A stretch of DNA of 64,000 nt from Salvator merianae. Taxonomy: Eukaryota > Chordata > Lepidosauria > Squamata > Teiidae. Below are positions 19,380-32,400 of this stretch, piece by piece. Made by a program: the position numbers and the translations under genes. Where the stretch lies: NCBI GenBank assembly GCA_003586115.2, contig QVOM02000119.1, positions 46,479,329-46,543,328 on the forward strand. The letters are read 5' to 3'. The number at the start of each line of letters is the position of its first letter. Within the stretch, counting starts at the first letter, position 1. Under the pieces are notes generated by a model. That model saw only the letters and a program-made list of their open reading frames with translations, searched no databases and had not been told where the DNA came from.

Positions 19380-22099
19380 TGTTCTGACCCAGATCAGTCC
19401 CAAGTGGTCCTTATTCTGGATTAGCTGTAGACCTGTTTGAAGAGGTCTATAATTGTCCCAGGCTGTCTCATTCCAGTGTACCTGGCCTGGAACAAGGAAA
19501 ATGCCAAAGGCCCATCTTTGAAACTTATACAAGCTTTGAAGATTGTTTTTGAAACCCCGACATGGAGGTAGGCATGATACCTTTGAAGATTTTCTATTCA
19601 GCCCCACCCTTGTGCACCACAAATCACATATGAGTGATGGGGCATGGGCCAATTGCTGGCAGAGGTAGGTGGTGCCTTGGGTGGTGAGTCAGCTGTGTGG
19701 ATTGGAATAGCTATCATGCCTCCACATTTCTGCCAGTGTTGGTCTGGGATAGATGGCATGCCTACCCTTGTGAAGTGAATGGAACCTTCTGTGTTTGGTC
19801 CGGAGCAGCCTGGAGCAGAATAGTTAAACTTCTCCAAGCAAGGTAAGTGTGGAAATGACCTCTGAAAATGAACTATTATGCAGAAGTGAATAATATGAAT
19901 ATAAGGTAAGCTTGGCCCAGAAATTGTACTTGGTCCAGAAGAAGCTTCCCAAGCCAAGAGTGTGGTAAGTGAGGTGGAACAGGTTGGTGGGTGTCTGCTC
20001 AACACCTGGTCCAGGCCCAGTCTACCTTCCAAGCCAGGGAACAAAAGTCCACCTGGCCTTGAAGTTGCAGGCCAGGGCCATTTCACCTCAGAGATGACCC
20101 CAGAAACGGGCCATTTTCCATAGGAGGGCAGGGGCCATTGCTGCTGCTGCTGCTTGTCTGCGCGGTGGCAGTTAGAAAACTGATCTCAGCTGGTCCGTGC
20201 AGGGGCTACTTTTAAGTATTTCTCTGCCACAGTGTTCCAGGGTACAGATTCAGCATTCAGCAATGGGCCAGGCAAGGGGGCTACCAAGCCTCTGAAAGTC
20301 ACGGGAGGCTGTGGTATTCTGTGGTGCATGCCAGTGTATGAACTCTCCATGTCTAGCACTCATCTGACATAGTCCAAAGGGACCATGAGGATGTTGTTTG
20401 TAAGACCACTCTAGAAACTTCTCAGTTCTGGAAGAAACAAAGTAGAAGACAGGTAGATTCTGCACATATCCAGAGAACATCACGAAGTATAGCCTTCCAC
20501 TGTCCGAGTATGCAATTCTTTGGACTATACTTTAATACTGGATCTGGCCCTCAGTCTTTCTGTTATTTCACTGTTTTTCATTTAGAAATTAAGAATAGTG
20601 TTCACTAGCTGAGATAAGCAAACACTGAACAGATTCTCTGTTTTATATCTTCCTTTGTCTTAAGAATTCTCTTCTTTGTTCAATTGCTCATTAAATCTAT
20701 TTAATGTCTCTTGTTACAATGCACATTGGCAATTCAACTAGCACTTTACAATAGACAGGTACCCATCCACTTATACCCAATTGCACAGAGCAGTATGTGC
20801 GGTAGTAGACTACTAATTCAAATGTGGAAAAAGGTTTTGGAAGGTTATAAAACAAGAAAGATTTAAAAATATATATCAGATATTCTAGTTGTGTGCAATT
20901 TTGTTTATTGGAAATAACTCAGTTTGTTTTATTATATCATTTGTTACTGGACCACCAGGCTTCCATAAACACTTTAATATACATCAGCTGTTGAGAACTC
21001 ATCATCTCTGGTTTATGTCTTTATAAAAATTTATGTTGGTGTCATTCACCCCTGTATCCTGAGTAAAGATAATATCTGAGATGATAATTTCCAAATATCT
21101 TGAGGGAGGGACACATTTGTTGTGAAGGTGAAGGCACAGCACTGCAAAGCTAGTGTAATCCAATAAGAATAGATATTTGTTCTTCTGAAATTACTTTCAT
21201 TCCCAGTTACCAGGTTAGCTCCTTGTGGAGCCAAAGGTTCAGCAGAAGATGTATAGAAAGGGCAATGTGATTGCATTATGTGTGGGTTGACTTTTTATAT
21301 GACCAAAGATGTACACCGCCCTCACAGCTGAAGCATGGGCCATCTTTGCTTATCTTCCTTTCACAGCTCTTTCTTTCAAATGATTGTGATGTTCCTTACG
21401 ACTGTTTGAACAGTTACATTTGACCATTAGCATTAGACCCAATAGCAACGCTGCTTCATGAGACAGTATGCATACTAAAGCAGACATGTTTCAAACAGCC
21501 TGATCAACCACCTGAGACTGTGCACTAGAACAAATGGGCAGATTTAGTGCTCTTGCTTTCATCATTCTGCCAAACAGCTGTTTGGAACTGCTCAAAGTCG
21601 TTCACCAGTAGGGATCTATCTGAATTTTCACTCTTCATGTGTGGTTAAGTGAGGGCACTACAATCAAACCCCATCTCCTCTGGCAGGTAGTCTAGTCATG
21701 GTTAGAGAACAAAGGCCTGAAACAAGGAGGCTCTTCTGCTTGTGAAAAGTCCTCAACATGATCTTGAAGTATGGTCAATCTACTTTTATATTACTCCTCC
21801 CTTTAAAGCTTCAATCACAGACCCTCCTTTTGTTAGGGAGGACCGGATGAAGGGGGCAAAGCTTGCCAGTACATCCTTCTATTTCTTATATAAGATGACA
21901 GAATGACTGAAAAATACTTAGAAGCAGGTGTTTGGATCTAAATGGCATCTTCCAATATTGTGTCATTGTTTGGCAGTAGGAAGGTGAATTGATGGGTATC
22001 TTCTATTAATTGCATCTCACATGCTTTTCTTCCCCAAAATTCTGGTGCTATTAATAGGTATTCCGTTTTGATTGACAGGTAGAAAATAATCTCTATTGG
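19380..22099. other. No gene; G+C-richer unclassified block 19380-20240
   Basis: The first ~860 bp are G+C-richer with words such as CCAGGCCAGGGCC and CTGGTCCAGGCCCAG, probably of mobile origin. Positions 20500-22099 are A+T-rich unique sequence. No exon, RNA gene or classified repeat was found. Confidence 0.4.
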
Positions 22100-22235
22100 G
22101 GCTGCAACCAGATGTTGCTTACTTATTCTGCTATATTTGGATGTTCCAGAATAAAGCATGGATATTCTGAATAGCCATGATTTATTCCAGATATCCAAAT
22201 ATAGCAGAATAAGTAAGCGACATCTGGATGCAGCC
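22100..22235. mobile_element. GGCTGCATCC foldback element, copy 1
   Basis: 136 bp that folds back on itself along nearly its full length. GGCTGCAACCAGATGTTGCTTACTTATTCTGCTATATTTGGAT at the start mirrors ATCCAAATATAGCAGAATAAGTAAGCGACATCTGGATGCAGCC at the end. The centre is AGAATAAAGCATGGATATTC. No coding capacity. Flanks are TGG/TCA, so the duplication is not clear in this copy. Confidence 0.88.
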
Positions 22236-23547
22236 TCAGACACTTCGTTTGGGCATTCCATAGCTGTTATCTTGAGACTGGAGTTCCAAAGATGGAGACT
22301 CACTTTTGGAAAATACGATACCTTCAACCCAATTATTTTAAATGATAATGTCTGATTGACTTGAAGCTTAAATTGTGAAAATCAAAATCTATGGCCTTTC
22401 AGTAGAATATCTGATCACTCTAGGCTATGATATGTAACTAAACAATCTGTATACTTAAAGTCAACAAATAAAATGATTTAAAAAAACAAAAAAACTATAG
22501 GCTATGATGGAGCCTGATCCTTCTTGGAAGAATGCATTTGTGATGTCAGATATCAACAGAATCTAAGCATGACCTCTATTCTGGTTGGTTAGATCAACCT
22601 TGGCCAGGCTATATATTAAACCAATTAAAAATCTATATAATCTAACTTTACCAAATTTAAGAAGAGCCATTTTAGAAGACTGGTGCATGAAAGATGTACA
22701 TGTCTCTGTGAAATTCAGGTGATGGACAGAATAGGCCACGTACTGTGGTACTGTCTTTTATTAAAGAGGTAAACTAATCCTTTTCCAATTAAATATCCAA
22801 TTAAACTCTTTTTAGAAGATCAGTCCTCTGTTTTGACTAAGAATGCTAACCCCCTGCATCTAGCAGAATTCTCTGTTTCTGTGTTAACAAACCTCTGCAT
22901 GTATTTCTGTAAATTATCCTTTCATGATATTCTGAGTAGCAAAGTTCTCTGTTTTTATTTGTACGTTCTTTTGTGCTTATATTCTTTCTACATTGCATGT
23001 ATGTATTTATATCTTTGGAAAAGTGTGTCTTTGAACTGAATTTATTAGTCATATTATTATTATTCCATAGCTGTTAAACACCTGCTCTTTCTGACTGTTG
23101 GGGGAGGGTGTTCTGGTACAACTGATTGCATCCCTTGAGTTGCCTTCAATGTCTAAAACTTTCATTGGCTTCAAGGGGTGTCTATAATGGCTTCGAAGCT
23201 TTGAAAATGCTTATAGGCAGTTCAGCTATGAAAGATGTTCTGTTCAGCGGTACAGAAGACTAGTTTCTGGATATTCCCTGTCATAGTGTTACTAATTTGG
23301 AAAACAAGAGAAACTATTTTGTACCATAATAACAGACATTAAGGGTGAGAACTAGACCTTCATAAAATGTTGCTTCTTTTTACTTCCTGAATACAAATCT
23401 TTAAAGAGATTCCATATATTTCCAAAATATTTTTTTTTCCAAAAGTACCCTTAGGAACCCCTTAGCAAATAAAGAGAGTTTATACAGCATTTTTTAATCT
23501 GTGAGGCCAACCCAGCATGTTTGTTCTCCCTCCATAAGCCTTTGTAA
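22236..23547. other. No gene recognised
   Basis: A+T-rich sequence with no recognised exon, RNA or transposon. There is an A-rich run near 22478-22495. Confidence 0.5.
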
Positions 23548-23664
23548 GGCTGCATCCAGACATCACTTACTTATTCCCCTATATTTGGATATTCTGGAAC
23601 ATCCAGGCTTTATTCTGGAATATCCAAATATAGTGGAATAAATAAGCAATGTCTGGATCCAGCC
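23548..23664. mobile_element. GGCTGCATCC foldback element, copy 2
   Basis: 117-bp foldback with ends GGCTGCATCCAGACATCAC and GCAATGTCTGGATCCAGCC. It is flanked by TAA on both sides (23545-23547 and 23665-23667), a clean 3-bp target duplication. The inner part is the same TATTTGGATATTC/GAATATCCAAATA palindrome as the other copies. Confidence 0.9.
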
Positions 23665-23667
23665 TAA

Positions 23668-25437
23668 GAGATGGCTGTGAGTAAAGGGCTTGTTTACATT
23701 TATTGGAGAGTCCTTTGCACTAGCTCCATTTCTTACAGGAATCAAATCAAGTCAAATCTATAAAAGAAATAGTTGAGAATCCATGTTTTATTGTGTCAAC
23801 TACAGCCTCCCAACAGGGGCAAATTTGGCTGTGTCTCCATTATGCAGCAAGGGCACCTTAACTGAAGCCATCTTCCATTAATCCCAATGGAGACTAGGTG
23901 TCTCTGAGGGCCTGATTAAGATGCTTTTATTGCATATCAGAGATGCAGGCTTCATCCACACTTTGGTTGCAAGGGGTGCACTGAGGTGGAAATGCTTTCT
24001 CTCATCCCAAGGGGCATGTGTGCCAGCCAAATGGACCATGTCTTACCCTCCTCTGTCTTGACAGAGGTGGGGGGCCACCTTGTGCCAGAAAAGGCCACGG
24101 AAGTAGGCCTTTGCCAGCACAACATGTGTGAAGTGCAGGTTCTATATGTTGTACTCTCTGCTGCCATTTGTCAGGCTCATTGAATGGCAGAGGCACTGTC
24201 AGAGGGATCTTCCCTGAGAGATCTACGGTGGTGGGCACCCTGGCAGTTTGGCTGCCGTGCCACCATAGGTGTGAATGGCAGCCTACATCTGTCATAGGAG
24301 AATCACCTAAACGATCCTTTTGGTACTCCTGAAAGCTATCTGAAAGAGGCAGAACGGAGAATCACTGGTATTGCTGCACAAGATGATATGAATAATTTAC
24401 AGAGGTAGTTTTAAGTAGGATTTCCAGTAATCAGAAATCTAGAAGAATATTCCTATGGGCTGCGACCGCACAAGGCAATCTTTGTGGGTACAAACCATGT
24501 AAAGCATATATTGCACACAACTCCAAATGAAATGCAAATGTTAGTGACATAAACTCTACGTGCCATTTATCTAATGCCCATGTCAGAAACTAAAAGTGTG
24601 AACAAAGCCTAAGGCAAAACACAGATCGTTTTAATTCCACACGTGATGAATATGGCAGATGACAAGAGGGTAAAAGACACCGAACAAAGACATGAAGCTT
24701 TGTTTCCAATAACATTGTCCAAAGATCTTCCTTTATTGAGTAAACAGTTTCACAGGCACCTACATGGGAAGATATCAAGATTCTTTGAAAGGTTTTAACA
24801 GCATACCAGCTCCTTTCAAGCCGTTAAAAAAGCAAAAAACTTCAATATGAGAGCTTCAAAGGAAAGCCCTGAGTAGAAAGGACAAAAGAACAGCTGGGAC
24901 AGAAGGTTGGTTACAAAGAGAATAAGAATAGGTGTAAATGGCTCCTTAGATGAATCAGAAATGATAATGTGTGCAGCACAAATATAAAAGAAATTCCAGA
25001 ATGGGAATTGAAACAGCTGAGGCAATTGACTTAAAAATAGGAAATAGTTTAGTACTCTGGCAGGAATGAGGCAAGGGGCAATACATTGCTTTATCTGTTC
25101 AGATCCTTTTTTAGTTGATAACTAAAAAGAAAGGGCAAACCATAGCTGGGCAGTTGAGAACAAATTAAACTCAAGCTTTCAGCAGGTACATCAAAGAAGA
25201 ATTTTACTTCCAAGCCACTCAGTAGCTAGTTGTGGCAAACAAATATATTAAATAGGAAACAGAATGTGTTGTGGTCTTCTACACTGTAAGGGGAGTTGGT
25301 CTGGACACATTTTACACTATAGGCACCAACATAATTCCACTTATAAGAATCTCTAGAGCTTCTCTGAAGTGGTCTTAATTTAAATGGGAAGAGGTTCTGT
25401 TCCTTTCTGAACTGCACCACCAACCAGAAACACATTC
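23668..25437. other. No gene recognised; G+C-richer patch near 23930-24300
   Basis: The patch at 23930-24300 is probably mobile but could not be assigned. The remaining sequence is A+T-rich and unclassified. Minus-strand frames near 24590-25025 have no domain. Confidence 0.4.
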
Positions 25438-25439
25438 TA

Positions 25440-25866
25440 TGGGCCTTTCCACCCCTTCCATCTTGGAATGTTTGCAAATGAACATTCGAAGATGGAACAG
25501 ACCTTGCAGTGTGACAGCCATTCGCACCGTGAGGGCTGGAACATCCTGGCAATGGACGTCCAGCACTTGCAGTGCAAATGCTGGCTGCCCACACCATGAC
25601 AGTATCTGGGGAAACACCAAGTTGCTGCCCTGGCAACTGGGGACATGGCATGACTGTGTAGCTGCAGCCATAGCCACACTGTGCAGTATTTGCAGCTGGA
25701 AGAAGGTGCAAATACTGTGTACTGGGAGCAGTCCAGCTGCTCTCAGTATTGCTGTGGGGCATGATTTTGTGCTCCATAATTAGTAGTAATCGGGAATGGC
25801 TGTAGCCTGCTCCTGAACATGAGGGCCTCTGCAAAGTGTGGATGCACTTCATTAGTGAAAAGTGTG
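25440..25866 (+). mobile_element. Interspersed repeat X, copy 1
   Basis: This block is alignable by eye to 32673-33001 in the same orientation. Both begin (G)CCTTTCCAC, contain GGAATGTTTGCAAATGAACA, GGCTGGAACATCCTGGCAATG, CTGGGGAAACA, AGAAGGTG and GGGAGCAG(T/C)CCAGCTG, and end CATTAGTGAAAAGTG. The left third carries a hairpin (CATCTTGGAATGTT … AACATTCGAAGATG). The left end resembles the GGGCCTTTCTGCACT element ends. A 208-codon minus-strand frame crosses it without any recognisable domain. It is likely a non-autonomous DNA element. Confidence 0.65.
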
Positions 25867-25940
25867 AACGTGGATTAGTTTCTCCTACTAAGGAAGGTTG
25901 TCTTATTTTGTTTCAAGGCTTCCTCATTAAGGAAATCTTA

Positions 25941-26062
25941 GGGACTTTTTCCACTGGGCCTTATTCTGGGTTATATCCTGGAATAGGAGCCTGCTGTCTG
26001 CATGCTACTGCAGGCCCAGTTCCAGGATATAATTCAGAATAAGGTCCAGTGCAGAAAGGGCC
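25941..26062. mobile_element. 122-bp foldback element with TTA duplication
   Basis: The ends GGGACTTTTTCCACTGG and CCAGTGCAGAAAGGGCC are inverted copies. The inner GGCCTTATTCTGGGTTATATCCTGGAATAGGA pairs with TTCCAGGATATAATTCAGAATAAGG. TTA flanks both sides (25938-25940, 26063-26065). It shares its arms with the unit at 13503. Confidence 0.88.
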
Positions 26063-26502
26063 TTATTTAAATCAGATAGGAGTGGTTTGTGATTGGGATG
26101 AGCATCTATGAGCTGGTAACCTTGCTGGTCATAGTTGGATAATGTACATATTCTTGTCTGTTTTGATTCATTTTGTTCTATTTTTATTCCGTTTTATGTA
26201 TATTGTATTTTATAATCTAATTTTGGTACTGATAGTGTTAAATCAATAACTACAAAGCAGCTATGGACTATCTATTGGTCCCATAGAGTAGTGGGAGTGC
26301 AGCCTTTTCAAAATGTGTTTTGGTGTACAATGGATCAAAATACAGTCCAGGAAGATCAAAGGAAGTTTCCCAATTGCCACTTTACCCTGATGTTTCTCAG
26401 GCTGGTGTCATGAGGATGTTGGGAGATATAATCCAACAACTTCTGACAGATCCAAGGATTCCTCAGTTCCATTCTAGTAAGTCTCTTTTTGTCCTTATCC
26501 TA

Positions 26503-26640
26503 GGCTGCATCCAGAAATTGCTTATTTATTCTGCTATATTTGGATATTCCAGAATAAAGCATGCATATTCTGGAATATCCATGCTTTGTTTTGAAATATC
26601 TAAATATAGTGGAATAAGTAAGTCATGTCTGGGTGCAGCC
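26503..26640. mobile_element. GGCTGCATCC foldback element, copy 3
   Basis: 138-bp foldback flanked by CTA on both sides (26500-26502, 26641-26643). The arms are GGCTGCATCCAGAAATTGCTTATTTATTCTGC and its mirror ending GTCATGTCTGGGTGCAGCC. The core contains AATAAAGCATGCATATTCTGGAATATCCATGC. Confidence 0.9.
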
Positions 26641-26643
26641 CTA

Positions 26644-28364
26644 GTCTATGCAACCTAAGGTTATAGTGCTCATCATTGGATTACAAAGAGATCCTACTCT
26701 GATAATTTGTAGATCATTTTCCAGTCTCCCTCTGAACAAGAATTTGCCAAGACTGGATAAGTTCCCAACTCCTGGCTAACCAAATGTATTTGGACAAAAC
26801 TTTTGAATGCTGCACCAGATAGCTAGTTCTCAGAGAAGTCCTATCCTCCTAGCACGGCTCCTGGTAACCAGCATCTATTAACAATGAGGTCATAGAACAC
26901 TTTGCAGGATCGATCCTTAAGAAAATAAATTGCTCATACCTGGGAAAGATCAATTTCATAGTTTAGAGCCTCTAATTCAAATCCTTAGCTGCAAAAGGGA
27001 AAAGAAAGTAAGAGTGAGAAAGTGAGATGCCATGTCTATAGATACGCTTGGTTAATGGTGACAGGAAGAACCATCAATCAAATTCTTTATATTGATTGTC
27101 TACATCTGTCTCCTCAGTTGGAAAACAGACTCTCTCAGGTAATGCTGATTTATAAAGGAGATTGCAGTTTTGTTTTAGGCATCTTTATACAAAAGAGTCA
27201 ATCTGTCTATAAATCAGCATTAACAAATTTAGACAATAATACTTCATGTTATATAACAGTGAGTCAGCTCCAGAAAGACAAATTGAATTAGTCACTGAGG
27301 TTCTGTAGCTTTCCATGGATGTTTTGAGGCAGGTGAGTTTCATCTCTTCCTCTGTATCTTAAAAATAAAACCCCACATAGTATGTTAGAGGTTTTAACAA
27401 ATTGCCTCACAGCTCATTTTCAAGATACTATTATTATTATTATTTTTTGCTATTCTGAAAATGTACTTGAACACAGCTCTTTCTTTAAAGAAAACTAACA
27501 AAAACAAAATTTCACTGGGTTTTTTTTTTGAGCACATAAAGCCACAGAGTCAAGAAACAGGCCTCAGCATAGCACCTTTCTCTGTTTACGAAACCACGGT
27601 TATGGCTCATGCGACTCATTCCTGGTTTTTAATTTCTAATTTCTGCTATGTGGCAGAAGTTTGCAAATGAAGGATAGCACAACAATAAAGCCACTTAAGA
27701 GGAAGGAAGAACAAAGGAGAGAAAACGTGATCAGGGTTTGAAATAAAAACCACGATACAAAAGAACTTCAAAGGTCATGATATGGGGAAAGAAAGGGATA
27801 GAATTAAGAAGAAATGTGTGTTAATGCCACCTTTGAAAAAGGAGAAATTTCAACTCAATCTCTTTCAAACAAAAGATAAAATGAAGGCACGTTAAAAAAA
27901 AAATCAGGCTATACTTTTATGCAGGCTGCTTAACCTGCGGAGTCAGGCTTTGATGAAGCTAGACGTAGTTTACTGAAATTATGATTGCAATGAAATGTGT
28001 GGCAGCACAACATAGAATTTAGTGCAGTGTGCTTCTGTTTCTAATTTTTCATTTGAAGCCTCTTATGAGAGCATGGTCTGCAAGCAGGTTTGAGGTCAAG
28101 TCTGATTGATTAAACTTATCTTCAATCTTCCAGCTTTTCTTCTTCCTCAGAAAATGTCACATTGTATACACCTATGTATAATGGAGCTCTGATAGAAATG
28201 CAGCTGCTCAGAAAAAAATAGGCTTTGGATGGGTTCAATTTGAATATAGGGTGGGGTTAGGAGAAAAAGGCTTTCAGCCAGTCTTCTCCCCGATCTAAGA
28301 TGTTTGCCCTCCTTATGGGCAGGATAAGCCTAGGCAAAAATCTGCATGTCAGATTCTAGGCTTG
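26644..28364. other. No gene recognised; contains hairpin 27139-27224
   Basis: Unclassified sequence with an (ATT)n run near 27429-27446. No exon with family similarity was found. The 89-codon frame at 27022-27291 overlaps the hairpin and has no domain. Confidence 0.5.
27139..27224. repeat. Hairpin with about 24-bp arms
   Basis: TAATGCTGATTTATAAAGGAGATTG (from 27140) pairs with CAATCTGTCTATAAATCAGCATTA (27199-27222). Fifteen outer base pairs are perfect and the inner part has a few mismatches. The loop is about 35 nt. Possible very short foldback element or hairpin RNA precursor. Confidence 0.7.
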
Positions 28365-28579
28365 GGCTGTGTTCAGACATAATAAAAAGGGTGACCTGGA
28401 GGCACCTCATAGAGACAGTGTGTGCCACTCGTGTTCCAAAGTCTTCTCTAATCCACCTTTTCTAGCATAGAATGTTCATGAGAGGGGGGAGGGGCAGACT
28501 GGTGTGTGAACAATCCCACCTCGAAGCCGTATTTGAGCCACCTCAGAGATGCTTTTTTTTGTTGGCTCTGATCACAGCC
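28365..28579. mobile_element. 215-bp TIR element, TTG target duplication
   Basis: The left end is GGCTGTGTTCAGACATAA. The right end, complemented, is GGCTGTGATCAGAGCCAA. TTG lies immediately outside both ends (28362-28364, 28580-28582). The interior is unrelated to the foldback units and non-coding. The end sequence matches the same consensus as the elements at 28638, 41210 and 55858. Confidence 0.78.
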
Positions 28580-28637
28580 TTGATTTGAAGATTATACCAC
28601 ACTGGAAGTTCTGTCTTTGCTGTGGCCCATTAACTTA

Positions 28638-29488
28638 GGTTGTGTTCAGACTAGCGATTTTTAAAATCGCCTGCATGAAAGCAGCAGATAATTCCTGCGC
28701 ACACAGGAAAAAAGTCTTCCACACGCACTTACTGATGAGGCGATTCACCGAGCTAATGTCACAGCCTGCAAACGGAGCTGCTCAGTGATTAGCCACTCTC
28801 CGCCTCTTTGCTGAAGAGATTTTCCAAACCATTAACTCTTTAACTGCCAGGTTTCTGTCTCAAAAAGGGACAGTTAACCTTGTACTGTAATAATACAATT
28901 TCTGTCTCGAAAAGGGAGTCTGGGTTTGAACTCTCCTTTATTCTTTTGTTTCCCCCTTATTCTCGGTGCAAGGATGTCTCAAGGCCTTGGGGAACTGCAG
29001 CAGAGGGCAAGGAAAAAACCCCAGCAGTTAAGTACTTGAATAGAAACTGCTTGAAGAGAGATTTGCTAGCACAGGGAGAAAAGGGGAGGGAGAAGATTTG
29101 CCGGTGCCGAGAAACTTTTCAACCCCCGCTTGCCTTCTGTAGTTAAAAAAACACGCTGGACTTTAGTAGCTAGGGGCTTTCTCCCAATCCTGATGCTACT
29201 GATGTCTTTTTTAATCTACAGACTGCAGGGAATTTGAAAAGTTTCCCCTGTCGGAAAGAGCTCACTCGCCCCCTCCCTTCTTGTGCTGTTGTCCTGAGGA
29301 TTCCTGCAAGGCTCTGATTGGTTGAAGAGCTTCCCAAGGCAACCCGAAAGCACAGAAAAGGCGATTATGGACGAGGCGATCTAGGCAGCCTTGGAGAGGC
29401 TCAGAGGCGTTTTTTTCAGAGAGCTTTGTGAACGCTGCAGCTTCTGTGCGATGGGAAGCCGACCCTAATAGCCCGTCTGATCACACCC
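28638..29488. mobile_element. 851-bp TIR element, TTA target duplication
   Basis: The left end is GGTTGTGTTCAGACTAGCGATT and the complemented right end is GGGTGTGATCAGACGGGCTATT (17 of 22 identical). TTA flanks both sides (28635-28637, 29489-29491). The interior is G+C-richer, keeps several CpG sites and has a left subterminal palindrome CGATTTTTAAAATCG. No transposase is visible; the largest frame inside (28880-29146) has no domain. The TIR plus a 3-bp TWA-type duplication suggests a PIF/Harbinger non-autonomous element. Confidence 0.78.
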
Positions 29489-29491
29489 TTA

Positions 29492-32400
29492 AAGATAACT
29501 GTTTTTCTTCAAAACTGTTCTGATGTCTCGTGTTTGATACTAGCATTACCCTGTTTCTCCCCCCTAGTGGTGACCAACTGTACAGATTCTTCCCCATGGG
29601 AAGGTATGGTGATCCTGTTAACTGTTCACTTTTGGCATGGGCCCAACAACAAGATGGAATGTATTCATGATACATAAAAAGCATGTTGACCAAACAACAA
29701 TGGAAGTGGGATTTTTTGAGAGATAGTAACTGTCTTACAATAGCATGATAACACATGCATGTGAAATTAGCCGAGGTTGTTATACTGCATCTTCTGTTAA
29801 GGCCAGAGAGAGCAACCTGTTCAAAACAACAGTCTTCTGCCACCTTTCTGCCCTGCTGCTCAGAAGAGGATGTCTGAGAAGGCTCATTCATTTATTTTTT
29901 CTCTGTTCCTGCTCTGGAAGTTTTCCTGCTGCCTCAACAGCTAACAGTAACTAACAACTAACAATTTACAAACGAATAACAAAAATTCCTAGCAAAAAAA
30001 TACCACAAAGATTCTCAATATGCCGTGAAAGCAATCTATAGGACCAAAACATTTTCCACCCCTTTTCTCCAAGACATGTGGGAAACCTTTGGGTATAAGG
30101 TGGGACAAAAACAAATAAAATAAACTTTTAAAAGCAATACATCATAGAAAACGTTAAAGGGAAAAAAATTATAGCACACCAATAGTAATTTCCCAGGTCT
30201 CACATATTATTTTCATGCATTCGTTTAGAGCAGTGTCACTGACTTTGAAATGAACAAACCATGGCTGTGTTCACATGTAGTAAGACAAAGCATCACTGAG
30301 GTGGCTTAGAGATGGCTTACAATGGTTTACAGTAGGCCAGAACTGAATTAATGTTTGGAAAGAGCAAATTGCCCAAAGAGGACTAGGACTGTCATGTGCT
30401 TCTCCTGGCAAGTCTGGTCCTTGTTGATATCAAAGACAAGGTGAGAAGTGGATGAGGAGCAGCTGAGTGCAAGGGGTGTTAACCAACCAACATACTTTCT
30501 TTCCATCACACTCTCTTCCATCATTCCACTGCTGTTCCCTAGCTAGGGGTGGGAGAAGCCACATTGTACTTGCAAGTGATGTCATTGGATGACTTCACTG
30601 TTTTTTTCTTTTTCATAATTTTTATTATAAACAATCCTAAATTTAACAATAAGAAACCAATAGTAAACACACTTTCTTCCTTCAGGGATAGCACATCAAA
30701 TAAAGAATAATAATAGTATATTACAAAGAGCTCATACTTCTCTTCTAGGCTTAGTTGAAGCAATCTGATGTAATATATCACAGGACATTCATAGAAGCAT
30801 ATTTATAAAGCCATTTTCTTGGAAACGTGTGGGATCATAGTGAATCTTGATTAGATGAGGAGATGACCTGATAAAGGGTTTCCAGTGTTCAACATGCTTT
30901 ACCACACTATCTAAGATGAATTCATTTCTTAATTCTTCTTGCACTCAGCTGTCCCTTGTCTACCTCTCACCCAGCCTTTGATGTCAGTGACAGCTGGCCT
31001 CGCCAGGTGAAACACCTGACAGTACTGGTCCTTTTCAGTCTGTTCGCTCTTTTGAACATTAGTTGGGCAAAAGTCTAAATCACAAGTATGATCATTCACG
31101 TGGCAGTCTGCTCTTCCTTCTTTTGTGAACATTTGAAGGATTGAATGAGAACTTGAGGGCCATACACTACCATCTTTACGGTGCTTTTGAAATACTTTTT
31201 TTGTTGCTTTTTGCAATATATGAATGCAGCCTAGTTCATTTAACACCATTTTATGGCTTATGCCTAAAGAGCTCTTGGTTCTTTATTTAGCAAAGCAGTT
31301 AAATACCCACCAAACTCTGTTCCTGTTTGGAAACGAAAGTTAATGTTCAAAGGTATGAGCAATCATGAGCAAAGACAAAAGAAACAATTTTATAGAGTTG
31401 TGGATAGGGCCCTGTTTTTCAAAGTACCACAAAGGAATCTGAAAAAAGCAAGTTCTGTTCTTTTTTTATTCTCCAAAGCTAAACTATGTGTAGAATAAAA
31501 TGAAGCATAATTCAACATAGTAACATTTCTAATGATGCTGTTTTATTAATAGATGTTACTATAAAGAGCTTGAGCAAAAATGTCTTCTCAATGATAGTGT
31601 GAATTCTTACTGCAATGTGCTATCTGTAATGATGCTTCAAAGAAAAGCATATTTGCTGACACACAGGAGTTTCAACCCCTCACAAAACAACAGTGGATGG
31701 GTTTTGCCCTGTGAACTCCTGGCTGCCACTGGATACTGATATTAAAAGTAAAATGGAGATTCAGGTTTTTTTTCTTTTTCCCAAGACTTGTTGGAGTAAA
31801 GGCTTGGCACTGAACACTGGTGATATGACGGTTAAAGAATAACAGATGTGCAAAATTTATCTGCACACTTTAGCAGATTCTGCAACAGAATCTAAAATGT
31901 CATAATGTCAGAAAACTTCCAAAACTGAACAAGAAAAATAGCCTGTGGCTGAGAAAAAAAACTTGGCCTTTTGGGGAATGTTCTGGCTGCATGACTGTGG
32001 CAGCTGGAGCAATCTCTACTATGTAAGCCACCATGGAGACTGGTCCAGTGGTGTCCCATGTGGTGTGCAGAGCCAGGTGTCTTTTTTCTGGGCTCTGGAA
32101 ATGGCCTTGAAACTGCACCATTTGTGTCACATCACCAAAATTCCCTGCCCTACAATTGTAAGAGCGTCTTCCCAGAACTTGCCTCTTCTCCCCAGTTGAT
32201 ACTTGTCCCCACCTCTGCTCCACAGCCCCTGGAGAGATTTTACTTGGCTGTTCTTAAACTTTAGTAAGGTCAGGACATATTATCATAAATGGTCTAGTCT
32301 TCAGAGAAAAAGAAATAGCTGGAATAGAAAGCTGCCCATCATTGATTTTAAGGTAGCCCTGCTCAATATTGCAGACTTGGGATGTGTTAAACTTCTGTTT

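Noticed and set aside
25226..25852. Longest open frame in the window (208 codons, minus strand)
   Set aside because: It lies mostly within repeat X, has no recognisable domain, and other frames over the same stretch are also open, so low stop density explains it.
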